Assembly: GCA_000349905.1 (NCBI GenBank)
Contig: KB722743.1
Location: 124,001 to 188,000, forward strand
DNA length: 64,000 bases
Origin: Volvariella volvacea V23
Taxonomy: Eukaryota > Basidiomycota > Agaricomycetes > Agaricales > Pluteaceae
Direction: 5' to 3'
Shown: piece after piece, positions 13,119-24,990 of the stretch
Position numbering within the stretch: the stretch's first letter is position 1
Layout of the letters: the number at the start of each line of letters is the position of its first letter
The notes under the pieces: model-generated
What the model saw: only the letters and a program-made list of their open reading frames with translations
Databases searched by the model: none
What the model was told of the DNA's origin: nothing
Position numbers and translations under genes: made by a program

Positions 13119-15702
13119 TCACAGCCCCCACACCGTCCTCAAAACGCACCAAGCACCCACCGCCATGCCCAGCACCACCACCCCAACACCCTGCCCCAGC
13201 ACCCCCCGCGTCCTCTGCGCACCGGACACGCTCCCCTTGCTCGTGCTCCCCAGCGCGCCCCGCTCCCTCTCTGACGACCCGTTCGAGGTCTCGAGCACGG
13301 CCGGGTCGACCGTCGCCGTGTTCATCGTCAGCGTGTGCGCCGTCGTGGCGTACGTGTGCGTCGACTCGTCCATGGAGAGCACCTCGGCGTCGGTGAGGAA
13401 GACGAGCGCGAAGCCCGGCGCGGGGACGGGCACGGAGCACGTGTTGGCGGACTGGTCGCACGGGATGGTGACGATGTTGAGGTCGCCGCGGAGGCGGCCG
13501 TCGACGGTGAATTTCGTGCCCAGGGTCTGTGTGTGCGCGGGGGAAAGACGTTGAGAGGGTGCGCGTGGTGACAAAGGGGGGTACTGACCTGTCCAGCCCA
13601 TGTGATGTTGTTCTTGGTGGAGACAGAGTCCGACAAGAGGTATCTGCAAAAACGTGGGGTTAGCCCTTCGACAAACAAACACGAGGCGACGACGGCACGA
13701 ACTTGACGCGGACTTCAGACGGCACTTGGCCGTTCTCGACCGTGATCGTGGCGACGTAGTCGTTGGCACCAGACGGATCGTCAATGTAGTTGAACAATGC
13801 CACTCTGGCCAGTCGATCGTGCTCGTAGATGGCGTATTGAGGCGTCAACGGGTTGCCGTCGTTGCCCATGAGGTCGACGATCTGGGAGGTGTTTGAGGGG
13901 CCAAAGACTTCCGAGATGACGAGGGCGGAGTAGTAGACGGCACCGACGGTCCATTGGTTGTATCTCGTGGTGTTCGTTGGGGGTGCTAGTGAGGACAAGA
14001 CATGAGCTCGACGACGCCAGGACCACGGCGTTTGATAAGCTCACCAGTGAAAGGCTGTTGTGGCGACAGATTAGCACTTGTTCGGTGTACTGCGAGTAAC
14101 CCAGACGCTTACGTTGTAGAACACGTTCTGACCACCGACGTGCATCAATGCACCCGAGAAGTTAGCATAGGCCATTTGCATCCCGTAATCCAATCCCCAC
14201 AGCGCAGCGCCAAAGCTATCCGAGACACCGTGATAGCCACCGCAAGATGCGGTGTTGGTCTCGAACATCATAAACGGCTTCCCCGCCTGCTGGGCGAGTA
14301 TGGAAGAGGGAATGTATTGAGCAACTAGACCCTGCAAACCCTCATGAGTGAGGTAGGTGTGGAAGACCTCTTGTGCGTAAACAGGTCGTCCGAGACCGAA
14401 CTGGAAGAAACAGTTGTTGTTGGGGTATCTTGAGGCCGTCAGACCAACCAACCAATCACACGAAATCATATTGCTCCACATACCGTTCAACGGTGATGAT
14501 AGACAGATGCTCATTGAAGCGGTCGAGGAATCCCGTCTCCCAGACCATGTCGGGCGTCCAGTCAGCCCAAGCAATGCTAGGCGCGATCAGGTTGTTCTTG
14601 ATCGGGATGTTGGGGTTGGCTTCGATGGTCTGGATGAGGGTTTCCATTTCGCCGATGTAGTCCCAAACGGTATAGGTTTCTGGGCGGTGGTGGTGACTGT
14701 GCTCTTCATGTGAATACTGATTCTTTGAGGCATTCCAAGCAGTGTCTTACCGAGCGTAAAGGTCGGGTTCGTTGCCGGCTTGGAGTCCGAGTAGGTGGTC
14801 TCCTAGGATTTGCTGTCCGAGTTCTGCAATCTCAAGGCGCCAGTTCTCGGTATCATTGAACGGAATACCTATTCACCGTCAACAAAACCCACTCCAAGCA
14901 GGCCAACACGAATCGTACCAAGGAACCACCCGACGTTGACCAAAGAAGAAATATTAGCGGCCAAGTAGAACAAATCTCGTGTGTAGACAACAGAGGGGGT
15001 GAGTGTCTAAACGCCGCCGCCGTTACGTCAAATTTATTTTTTCGCCCCGTGTCAGTTGCAGGATCGTCGTCAGGAATGCTCGCTACTTACGGGGTTTTGA
15101 GGATCCACGTCGGATGCCTTTGCGATGGCACGCCAGTTATCGATCTCCTCGACGTAGCCGGCAAATTCTTGAGTGTTCCCACCCAGCCGAACTCGGACTT
15201 GGCCTGCCCGTTGGACGATGTTGCCCAGTAGATTGAGGAATGGGACTTGGATGTGCGACCTGAACGATTTGTTTGGTACGCTTGTTCGGTGAGCCAAAGT
15301 GGCGGTGCAACTTACGAGTTTCTTCCCACTATACACGCTTTTGTGAGAATCGTGTTGGACTGGACAAGGGCTGAATCACTCACTGAGCTGGTTGATGACG
15401 GACATTTCGATGGAAAACCCCAGGAAATCGCCCCGTTGTCGGATGGAGAGGTTCTCTACGGCATCGCTCGAGGCTTGCAGCGCCAGAGTGAAAGCCGTGT
15501 TAATTGGTGGGTCAGGTGGAGAGGGCGGGATCAAGACTGTATCATTATACGCGGGCAGAGCGATATTTGTCTGTATAGGAAGTGCTGGACCAGTAAAAGA
15601 GCCCGTCATCTCTGCCAGGGGGACCTGGCCATGGACTGTGACGGCGGCTCTCGTGGCGGCTGTAAGGAACGAAAGGCTCCATATTGTAGTACGGAGGAGC
15701 AT
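13119..15702 (-). CDS. GH79 family glycoside hydrolase (beta-glucuronidase-like), copy B
   Basis: Paralogue of the downstream GH79 gene, with the same exon plan and about 600 residues. Signal peptide MLLRTTIWSLSFLTAATRA is followed by the N-terminal linker and RQRGDFLGFSIEMSVI. RLGGNTQEFAGYV, the acid/base motif GLQAGNEPDLYAR and the nucleophile motif FMMFETNTASCGGYHG are intact, so the copy should be catalytically competent. The C-terminal beta domain (TKFTVDGRLRGDLNIVTIP) leads to a Ser-rich linker and a hydrophobic tail (GVGVVVLGMAVGAWCVL) before the stop at 13119, again suggesting a surface-anchored enzyme. The small exon encoding MGRNS uses a standard GTAAGT donor. The last 300 coding bases are strikingly GC-rich compared with the 5' half, as in copy A. 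Substrate (glucuronoxylan, arabinogalactan glucuronic acid or other) cannot be told from sequence. Confidence 0.88.
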
Positions 15703-16765
15703 TGTGGCTGGTCGAGAATGCGGTCGTTAGAGCGGGACAATGGGCAGGGAATACAGTTGGAGAAGGGACTGGAGTCGATAAAAGGAGGGAGGTGGGTGAA
15801 GGTGAACAACAGCAGAAGAAAAGATGACAGGATACCTGAGAATGGCAAAGTGGCCAAGAGTGAGCAGAATGAATGCAAGGCTGGGCATTCTGGGCAGCTT
15901 GTGCATTACCCTGCTGGCGCAAAGGGTTCGTGTATTACAGCCAGGACACGCACTCCTGTCCGCCTATGAATGTGATTAAGCTATCAGTGGCGATACTGAC
16001 GACTGCTCTGCAAAATGGTCAGCTCCTTTTCTGTAGCGGGTTTGCTCCCAGCCGGACGAAAACGTGCAAGTGAATATCTTGAGATGTGGCTCAGCACTTC
16101 TTGGCGGGGAGTTGATCGGGGTTCTCACGACCATTTGGAGCACAACCTCCGACGGTCGAGCACGTCAAGCCTGCTCGTCGTGATGCTTGATGCTGCGCTT
16201 TGAAGTGGCAGGCTTCTATCACTTCTGAGGTATGCCAACGTCTATCAGCCAACAGAGGGTCGGGAGAAGATGCCCACATCACCTGTCGATGAACGTCGTC
16301 GGCTTGATACCCCGCCAGCACACCGCCGGCGTCAACGACGGAAGACGGAATCGAGGTCGAAGACTCGAAAAACCGATCGATGATCCCGAGAACAATGTTA
16401 TTTTCGCCAGCACGGATGGTGTGCTATAATTAATCCAATCAAAGGGCATTGACGGCCGATGACGTTACCCCAATACTCGCTAAATTCTAACGGAGGGGCG
16501 CGTAGCGCGAAGGGCGGCGAACTGCCAAATAGTCCATGGCCTTGCAACACCGTTTCACATTTCGGATCCCTTACAAACTCGGACTTGCCCATACCCTCAT
16601 TTTTTGTTCCTATACCCAACTTGAACTCACCAAGTTGGTGAGCCTCGCCGGTATGTTGAGTGCTCTACCCCCGAATGGTGGCGCGATTTTTCGCTGAACA
16701 GTTTGCGCGTCAGACACTCCTTACTGGGATCTTTGTAAAACGAACCACCGAATCCCCCGACCAAC
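15703..16765. other. Intergenic region, divergent promoters
   Basis: About 1.1 kb between the GH79 copy B start (minus strand) and the DPBB gene start (plus strand), so it contains two divergent promoters. No further gene or repeat was recognised. Confidence 0.5.
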
Positions 16766-17303
16766 ATGAAGGCGTTCGCGTTCTCAACGTTCCTTTCTAC
16801 TGTCATTTCCCTGTGCAGTGTCACCACTGTACACGCATTTACAGGAAAAGGTGAGGTACTTTGCCTCACGTATCGGTCCCTGCTCGCTAACGCTCGCCTC
16901 TTCAGCCTCATGGTATAGGACTGGCGTAAGCTCTCGCATTTGCTATACTATTCAATTCTCAATCGGGTCACACAACAATGCATATGCCTCACTTTACAGC
17001 TAGGCAACTGTGGAGCATACAGTGCTGATACAGACTTCATCGTCGCGGTGTCAACCCTTGAATATAAAGGCGGAATTCACTGCTGGCAGCATGTCTACAT
17101 CTCACGTATGTCATGCCCTCGATTTCATGCATGCTGCATACTAAAAGGGCTTTTATGAAGGCGGGGACAAAACCATTACCGCTGTCGTTGCCGACTCGTG
17201 CCCAGGATGTGGTCTGCAAGATCTAGATCTTTCTCCTGCTGCTTTTCAAGCTCTGGGGTCGCTGGATGAGGGCGTGATAAGCGTTAATTGGTGGTTTGCG
17301 TGA
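16766..17303 (+). CDS. Small secreted double-psi beta-barrel (RlpA/barwin-like) protein
   Basis: Four exons (16766-16850, 16906-16925, 17000-17105, 17161-17303) give 117 residues. The first 25 residues are a signal peptide (KAFAFSTFLSTVISLCS then VHAFTGK). The rest is one double-psi beta-barrel domain: ASWYRTGLGNCGAYS, then DFIVAVSTLEYKG, a Cys-containing GGIHCWQHVYIS, VVADSCPGCG and DLDLSPAAFQALGSLDEGVI, ending in VNWWFA. The spacing matches basidiomycete barwin-related and expansin-like small secreted proteins, which bind cell-wall polysaccharides or act as effectors without a known catalytic residue set. The domain fills the mature protein, so there is no additional binding module. The start is fixed by the signal peptide. 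Function beyond the fold is not evident. Confidence 0.85.
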
Positions 17304-18289
17304 CGAAGTGTGTGGAGCCTAAAGAAGATGGTGCAGTGACATCTATAATAGATATTGCTTAGTAGGAGATTCTTTTTTCCTTGTGCGATTTTATGCTTAC
17401 GACTGGCCTAGGGTGGTTTGGCTTAATATACATCTTGGCTTGATGCTCGTTTTACCCTTGCTTTTGCTTTCTTGAATTTGCGCTTCCGAGTATATACCTG
17501 TCATGCCCAATTCATGTTCAAGGATGCGCAAGCCACGTCCAGTAATAAATGATGCCTTCGATTCCTGCACGCATGCGTCCCTAGATTCAGAGTAAGCTCG
17601 TGCTCATTATATTATCTCCTTCAAGCCCAAAACGGAGATCAATACTTATACATTGAATATTTCAACTCACAGTCCGCCACCTTCGATACCCATTGGCTCT
17701 ATTTGCAATGCTCATAAATCGCGTCTTCATAAAATCGCTTAATACTGTCGAGCAAGACAGAAGGATAAGGGGACTCGATCACGAACGTAGGTATACTAGG
17801 CGTCAATCACAGGCGCCTAACCCGCGACATCGAGAACTCCAAAACTAGTCGTCAGCGGCTTCCTCTCGTTGGAGCAACAACCGATGGTGGCACATTTAGG
17901 CACGAATGTGATATTTCACGGGACAACCCTAGAATTTGGACTCTGGAGCTGGAGTCAGCTGTCAACGCGGCACCGACGGTATACCTTGATCGTTCCCGTT
18001 TTAGCACAGATAAAGACGAAGTAAAGGGGCTCAGGATTGTGAACAATGGGATTTGACCTTGCCAAGCGGGTAGATGGTTGTCCTTTTACGTGACTTTATA
18101 TGAGCTGGGAGTCAAGTTGTGAGTCACCTCAAAGATCGCTGTGGGTAATTCTTATCACAGAGCGGTGAGAGGATGCCCTCTTTGCGTTTACAAAGGCGAG
18201 GCTGGAGAGCAAGGCTGGCATATAAACCCGTGTTAACTCTGCACAATGGATAACTCCAACCTCCCTACTCCTCAACACACAGAACCAGC
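17304..18289. other. Intergenic region, no gene recognised
   Basis: About 1 kb containing the 3' flank of the DPBB gene and the promoter of the NmrA-like gene (TATAAACC at 18221-18228). No other element was recognised. Confidence 0.5.
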
Positions 18290-19205
18290 ATGTCCAAGAA
18301 CGTCGCAATCCTCGGCGGAAACGGCAGGGTGAGGACGCGTCGTCTATCCAGCCAGTTCCAGTGCTAATCTCCACCTCCACTTAGATTGGCCTCCAATTGA
18401 CGCGTCTCCTCGCCTCTGCTACCCCCAAGCATCAAATAACCTCCATCGTCGAGCACCTCAACAACGAATCCACCATCCGCGAAATAGGGGCCACACCCGT
18501 CCTCCTCACCCTGGAGAACTCGTCCGTCGCCGAGTTTGCGAGCGTGTTTGAGGGCAAGGACGTGGTGTACTTTGTCACTGGTGCCCCGCAAGGCGCGGAT
18601 GACGCGACGTACAAGGCCCAGGACTATGAAGGGTCGCTCAGGGTCTATGACGCGCTTGAGGCGGTCAAGGGTCCTAAGCCTTTGTTCATTGCTCTCTCTG
18701 CTGTGGATACCAGGGATACGGAGAAGGAGCCTCCTGCTCACTACGTGAGTGCCCTCCCTAGGCGTTGTCCTGCGATTGATGCTGATCTGGAGGACGACAG
18801 AACGAAGAGGACATCAACATGTCCAAGGAGCTGCGCAAGCTACTCCCTGCGTACTTCCACTGGAGATACGAGGCAGATAAAGCACTCGTAAAGCGCGATG
18901 CCTTCAAGTGGATCATCGTCCGAGCGGGCGGCTTCAAGGAAGGTGCAGGAGTCGGAACTGCGCAAATCGGCCGAACGGGCATTATGGCTGAAATCCCGGT
19001 ACGTCTCTCTCCAGGCTCGTGCTGCTCTGTAGGAATGATCCTGATGGGACATGCGTAGCGCGATGATGTTGCCAAGGCTTTATACTTGCTCCTCGATAGA
19101 GGTGATGCAGCTGGCCTTGCGATTGATGTTGTTGGTGGCGAGACGAATATTGCAGAGGGGTTGGACGCCGCGATCAAGAAGCATGAAACTGATTTCCTTG
19201 GATAA
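18290..19205 (+). CDS. NmrA-like / atypical SDR NAD(P)-binding protein, copy 1
   Basis: Four exons (18290-18328, 18385-18744, 18801-18998, 19059-19205) give 247 residues. The N-terminus is a Rossmann dinucleotide-binding motif split by intron 1: NVAILGGNGR then IGLQLTRLLA. Later segments are FEGKDVVYFVTGAP, LFIALSAVDTRD, HY-NEEDINMSKEL, the helix YFHWRYEADKALVKR, WIIVRAGG and a final DDVAKALYLLLDRGDAAGLA and VVGGETNIAEGLD. This is the pattern of NmrA-like / atypical SDR proteins that bind NAD(P)H; the usual SDR Tyr-x3-Lys site is absent, so it may be a redox sensor or an oxidoreductase of unknown substrate. A closely similar gene with the same intron positions lies at 60947-61870 on the other strand. 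TATA box at 18221. Confidence 0.88.
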
Positions 19206-19424
19206 GTTAGTTAGCACACATGTATTATAGCTCGATGGGTCCTATCAAAGAGACTGGAAACCAATAACGATTTCGACAATGCAGCACACATAATTAACGC
19301 GACGCGTCTGAACTCGCGTGGGCGCGTTTCGAGTCCACGTGACTCGCATCCCAGGTCCTACGGCCAACCCACGCTTGCGCACTACCAAACTGCACCAGAG
19401 TCCCTGAACGACCATAGCCTTCTC

Positions 19425-20115
19425 ATGGTGCAATTCGCCGCAACCGCGCATCGGCCTTCGACAATCTCTCCAAGCGATGGTTCGAGAACGATAACGATAA
19501 CACCTACGCCTGCACACGAAGACGACAGCCGTGACGATAGCAATGATCGTGGAGAAGGTGGGAGTAACACTGCAACTGTTGGAGCGTTGAAGTTGAGGGC
19601 TGGGAAGAAGAATACCCAGAGGGTTGTCTGGGGCGATGATGTTGTTGACAATGAGGGGTGCGGGAAGAAGAAATCGAAAAGTATGTACAGGAGGATGTGT
19701 GCGGTCGTCCCGTCGCCCAATGACCACGCATTCTCCCTGTTTTAATCTACTTGCTAATAGCTCACTCACTCGTCCTTTTTTTCTCTCCGTAGTCTGTTGC
19801 ATATACCGCAAACCCAAACGTTTCGACGAATCGTCATCAGACGAATCAGACACCGACACCGATTCTGATTCCTCCCACTCGCATTCGAATCGCAACCACG
19901 ATCACAACCACGATCATGCCAACAGAGAAAGATCAGATGACGATGGTGGAAGTTCGACAGTGCACAAGATAGACGATGGCTACTCGTCGGAGCCCAACGC
20001 CTATGAGAGAATGCCAGGTTGGAAAGGAAGAGGAAAGGGGAAACAAAAAGCCAATGGTAAATGTCTCGAGGCGACTTATTCGTATCCACTAAATTTGTTT
20101 TCCGTCACAGCGTGA
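19425..20115 (+). CDS. YPI1: Protein phosphatase 1 inhibitor-3 (Ypi1/PPP1R11 family)
   Basis: Three exons (19425-19680, 19793-20056, 20111-20115) give 174 residues; the last exon is only five bases (completing Ala-stop). Ypi1/inhibitor-3 binds PP1 and controls its nuclear pool and activity. The signature is clear: a PP1-docking RVxF-type motif in QRVVWGDDVVDNEGCGKKKS, then the invariant KICCIYRKPKRFDES across the first splice junction. The remainder is disordered and acidic/serine-rich (SSSDESDTDTDSDSS) with a His/Asn/Asp-rich stretch (HDHNHDHANRE) and an end YERMPGWKGRGKGKQKAN. Intron 2 is 54 bases, a multiple of three without a stop, so its retention would only insert 18 residues. Fungal homologues are of similar size. 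Confidence 0.9.
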
Positions 20116-21514
20116 AGAGTATACCCATTCCCCAATTCCGAGATCACTTGGGTCGTCTCCACGCCGTTGTAGGGCTCCTGTCCCGTTGAGTCAACACATA
20201 GCATAGTCCTTTGAGCAATTCCCAGCTTTCCCCTTATATCGCTATAACTGTATGATACCCTCTTTATCTCTGCTGTACTGGACCTTGTTTCGCAATACCA
20301 CCGAATATCTATCCATCGTGCATCGCGAGGTTCGACTATGACAAGCAGAAATAGCGATCTATAGAGTGATGGTCTCATCATATATATCCAATGAATATCG
20401 CCAAGGTGAGATGGACAGTACATTCCGAATTACAGACACCTCAATCTCATCTTATCTAGTTTCAGATACTTGATTCACCCCCTCGAAGCTGCAAACGTAT
20501 AGAAATGCCTACACTGGTTGTCCGCATACGTAACGATCATGCTCGAGTCCTGTCTTCCACAAAAACGCACACGGAGAAAATGGGATGGGTATAGTCGTCG
20601 GTATTAATCGGTGAGGGCATCATTATTTTCTAGCTGGAGCTATGCCATCTGTTCATATCCTTAGTGACTATATCCCTGTCTTGTCGCCGCGAAAACCGTC
20701 AACTCATGGAGACAGCTCTCAGCTCCGTATGCAAGGACGAGGTTATAGCTAGGACTCTTTACGCGGCGCGTTTAACATCAAATGAAGGTGTTCAGATGAC
20801 TGATCTTTTTTTTGTATCAATAGTAGTGCTTAGAGGGCATGAAATTGGATAAGATTGGAGAGCAATCATTGGAGAACTCCCCACCAAGTTATAGCAAATC
20901 AGATGAAATTGGCCGAACTAGTTCTCGTTGGGGTTGACGCGTTGACGGCCCACCCATTGGCAAGGTCGACTATTATCCTCACCACCACGAGGGACTTCGT
21001 CATCACTAAAGTAATTCATGTCCGAGAAGCAGTGAGTTCTACTACTTAACATGGGCTGTAGTATGAGCGTTTGCCTACAAGATCTAGGATTAGAAATCGT
21101 TGCAGAGGATTCGATAAATTCAAGTTATGGGAGTTCAGGGATCCTAAAGTACGGTTATTAATCGATTGCGCTCTTTGCTTCGACACGAAGAAAATATCCT
21201 GATAATCCCCACTCCACTCTACAATGGCCCTCGCTTGTGACCAGCCTCTCAGCCCGCCAGGATGTTCCACTTCTTATACAGCGTCGTGACATCCCGTGAC
21301 CGCCTGTGCGTTCTCACCTTGACTACAACGATGCTCCAAAGCCCTAGCATCCTAGCACCAACCCCGTAGAACCCACACGCGTCGCGGTCGAATTTTCCAG
21401 CAATCTCATGAAATTCATGCAAAGAAACAAACTATCCCGTCGCCTATATCCCTCATACTAAATGCAGTTTATCGCCAACCCGACAGAACTGACAAGCATC
21501 AAAGTAACATCGGA
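20116..21514. other. Intergenic region, no gene recognised
   Basis: About 1.4 kb 3' of the Ypi1 gene. Only short frames without family signals are present on either strand. No repeat or RNA gene was recognised. Confidence 0.5.
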
Positions 21515-22665
21515 AAAAAAGCTTCGTCGAGCTTGAGTTGGAAAACTCTAGATACCTTAATATGAAGCACGTATAGGGTATCGCCATACCTCATTGCTAC
21601 AGTTTTTTGGCAGAAAAGTGGCAGAAGGGTTACCCCTGGGCAGAGGAGGTGCACGTCGCTTGCCTTGTAACTGAGTTCTGTGGGGACCCTGTAGGGAACT
21701 CCTTCACTGGGTTGCCGCGGTACATCAAGTATGTCTTTCATTTTCAAATACTCGTCAATTTTTAGCTGTATCTGACGTTACATTCCAATAGGGGACAAAT
21801 TCTGCAGAAGCTCAGTTTGATTCATCAGGCGGGATATACTCATAATGACGTCAAACCTTCTAACGTTGTCCTCCGATCGGGTGGTCCAAACCCGATAACG
21901 GTGCTGATGACATCCGGATTATCGATCTTTACGACTTAGAAAGCCATGACTGCAAAATGAGATACGATTTTGCAGCATTGAAGGATGGCGTTGATGTCCC
22001 TGAAGAGGATTATTGCCATGATCTCCTGTGCATAGCACAGAATATACGCTTTTGGCCACCGCGTGCGCTTCACTCTTTCTTCCCACTCGTTTTCGTTTCT
22101 TGACAGAACTTCCCACCTTGTGTATATCCAGAAAATCTTGTCGTTGCTGCAATGCATGGCTTGACTTTAGTCCGGATTTACCTAATCAGGAAACGGTTGA
22201 TGCTCCTATGCCCCTCACTGGGATAACGTCCAAAGAGCAGGACGGATGTCTGATTGAGTATTACAAAGAAATAAAGCGTCGGATGAACCAAGGGAAAACG
22301 ATTGAAGAGTTGAAGTTGGCTGCAGACGAGTTGTGGTTGTCTATTGTGCTGAAGCGGTGAGTTGATGCTTAGCAATTGAAATTGCCCCCCTTGGGCTCTA
22401 CAGATCACTATGAATGGCACTTACTTGCCTATACAGGTATACAGAGGCTAAAGCCCAGAACAATCAACGCCTGATTGAGTTGTACCAAGAAGATATGTTT
22501 TTCCCAGTCCTCGAGGAGACCCTTCGTGAGCAACGTCACCCCCAATTGCGGCGTCGGGGCAACTCGACCCTATCCCACATGCACACAGTATCACCCCCAG
22601 GTCCAACCTCAGATTCAACATCTGAAAGAAGATCATCGTTCGCAGACACATGTGTGGTGTCATAG
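21515..22665 (+). pseudogene. Broken protein-kinase-like gene
   Basis: Pieces of a protein kinase fold lie in order but not in one frame. First comes KSFVELELENSRYLNMKHV, broken by an in-frame TAG at 21574-21576, then GIAIPHCYSFLAEKWQKGY and the hinge region VHVACLVTEFCGDPVG. After a likely intron the catalytic loop reads LSLIHQAGYTHNDVKPSNVVL (H-x-D-x-K-P-x-N). The following activation segment DDIRIIDLYDLESHD is displaced by a frameshift close to 21900, too near for an intron. A C-terminal part (QDGCLIEYYKEIKRRM, then EAKAQNNQRLIELYQ) follows. The TAG could instead be an intron acceptor, but the frameshift is harder to explain away. Such kinase-like genes are abundant and unstable in Agaricomycetes. 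I regard it as a relic; it could also be an expressed gene with assembly errors. Confidence 0.65.
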
Positions 22666-24990
22666 TGTGTTGTAAGAATAATTGGACCAAAAGAATCCTG
22701 TAAAACTCCGTTGTATTGTAAGAGAGCAGTGGTAATGTGACATCGTTAGACGACCCACCACTAATTAAACCTATTGGTTAAGGGAGGGTGACATGTTTGT
22801 TTGAGATCCTATAAGACGCGGTGGGCAGTAGGCTGCCTGGGTCTATCCTATGGTGCACTTTGTCGCTGGTTGAGTGTGATGTGACGCAACGCGTTGGGTA
22901 ATGCCACCACTCGTGCATGATCTCCCTACTTCTCGCCTTTAGCCTGCCATATCATGTTTCGGCTATGACCAAGCCCCAAACGCCCTCTCAAACGTGATTG
23001 ACCCCACGATAATCTTGGGAAAATTAAAAGATACCGAATGTACGAGATACAAACTGCGATCCCAATCTCACTCCGAAGCCAGCAAAGATTCAGAATATCA
23101 ATAGTAAACCTGATGAGGCCACGCCCAGACCTTCAAGGATCGCTTAGATAAAAAGAAGCGATGAACAAAAGGCTGTATAAATGCTCTTCAAGTTAGTAGA
23201 GGTTATCACCGCATTGAATGGTTTATTGTAAAGCGGCTCTATGCTGGAACTTGATAATTTCGTTCTGCTCCTCGAGACTGCCTATGATTCCAATCCTGGA
23301 TCTTGCATTCATAATGCATACGCCTAGCAAAAATGGCCTGCAAGAACCTCTCAATACTTCCAGCTGACCTTGTCCATCATATCCATGTCGCAGATTAACT
23401 GCCAACTATGGAGCGCTCACAAGCGCCAATCAAGTTTCGTACGGTTTCGTACTTGTCCTTGGGGAGAGTGTCGGCCACAAGCAATTCAGTCCAAGAAGAG
23501 CGCAATATTCTGCTGTAATTAAGAAGCACGAGAATGATTCCCCCACAGGAACCCTGGTCAATGTACCTAGCAAGAAATTCTTTTTATTGTTTGGCGGTGA
23601 CATTGAATTCCTGAACCATACTGTGAGCGCACATCAAGGTAGAGCGACCCTGTTAATGACCAATTTCATCCCCCCAAACCATTGAGCTGTATTCGAATAC
23701 CAAAACCTACCAGATGCAAGGGCCAGCCAACTGCTCGTCAAGAACGGAATAGGCTTACTGGCAATCCTTCCTAAATAGACTAAGTTGATTGAGGTAGAAA
23801 AAGACCCGTACACTGATCTGCAGCACTGAATGAGCAATTGCATCGCCTTATCTTAAAGAATAGACATCAAATCCTAGTTTGGTCAAGTCAGAGAACATAC
23901 ACCCGGTCTAACGGGATCGTAGCCCAACTGGGTACCGGAGGTTCGCAACCCATAACAAGACTGTCATTGGATGAGCACGACACGTCTTATCATCGAGATC
24001 GTGCCACTTCCCAGGGCAGTCGAGGCACAAGAAGCCTCCCGAGGAACCCAAGAAGCTGAAAAGTCGCTTGCGCCATTATGGTTTGAGCATTTCCTCAAAT
24101 ACAATGACACAGGCTCGAGAAACCGGGGCACAACTCTGACAAGATAAGGGTCCTCGGTCATCAACCAGTGGGCAGACCGACAATTCAAGCATATATTCGC
24201 CACGCGTCCCAAACCCAGCGAAGTGGATGTCGGTTGGTTCCTAAAAGATCTCAGCGCGGATCTTCCACGTAGATCGAAGGCTCGATATCCAAGAGATTAG
24301 CGTTGTAAATGAATCTGCAAATCTGCCAGCCTCGGTGTATCTGTATCTACAGGAAATCACTCCTTCACCATATCTCCCGCTAACCAAAGAAATGAACGAG
24401 TTGACTCACCTAACCATGGGCTAATCTCACATTTTCATCTCCATTGTACGTGTAATGGCCGACACCTGTGCAAGCTCCTGGACGCTGGTCAACTAGATCC
24501 AACCGAACCACCAAACTCCCAATTCATCAATTTCGGTAAAAACAGGCTGAGGCTCGGAGAGGCAATTACAGATCCAAGGCAAGAACATTCCACGATTGCT
24601 CGAGATTTGCCCTCAGGCCCACACCTCGGGCTCGGAAACGGGCGCCTTTCTCCATAACAGACAACCCATACCCAGAACGTCCAACGCACGCAGTCGCTTA
24701 GCCAGTAAAATGAGGAGAGATTGAACAGACAGATGAACCTTGCTGCAAATTTTTTTGCGATCCAGGAAAATGGCCCGCTGGGGCCATGGGGGGGACTCTA
24801 CCGTCGGGTGCAGGCAAAGCAAAGAGTTTAGGCGTCACTATGACGTCGACGACCCAGACAACCGCGCGGGTTGCGGGTTCGAACCGCGGCAGTTGTGTTC
24901 CCACGCCGTATTTTATCTTATCGCCTGCCCCGGTGTCCATCGCACCCGGCGATCGCTTGATCCACCTCCTCTCGATTGTCATCGTCTATC
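22666..24990. other. Long intergenic region, no gene recognised
   Basis: About 2.3 kb without a recognisable gene. Near 23510-23550 the plus strand can be read as a short stretch resembling the C-terminal helix of the NmrA-like protein (IKKHEND), too short to call a relic. The last 150 bases are the promoter of the Tma22 gene. Confidence 0.45.

Noticed and set aside
12904..13461. A 185-codon Arg/His-rich minus-strand frame
   Set aside because: It is an alternative frame of the GC-rich end of GH79 copy B; the conserved beta-domain reads in another frame.
23500..23560. Possible fragment of an NmrA-like gene (IKKHEND)
   Set aside because: Only seven or so residues match and the flanks do not continue the similarity.
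24865..24900. Possible tRNA T-loop (GCGGGTTCGAACCGC)
   Set aside because: It looks like a T-arm but no matching acceptor stem, D-arm or anticodon arm can be folded around it on either strand; it sits in the Tma22 promoter.
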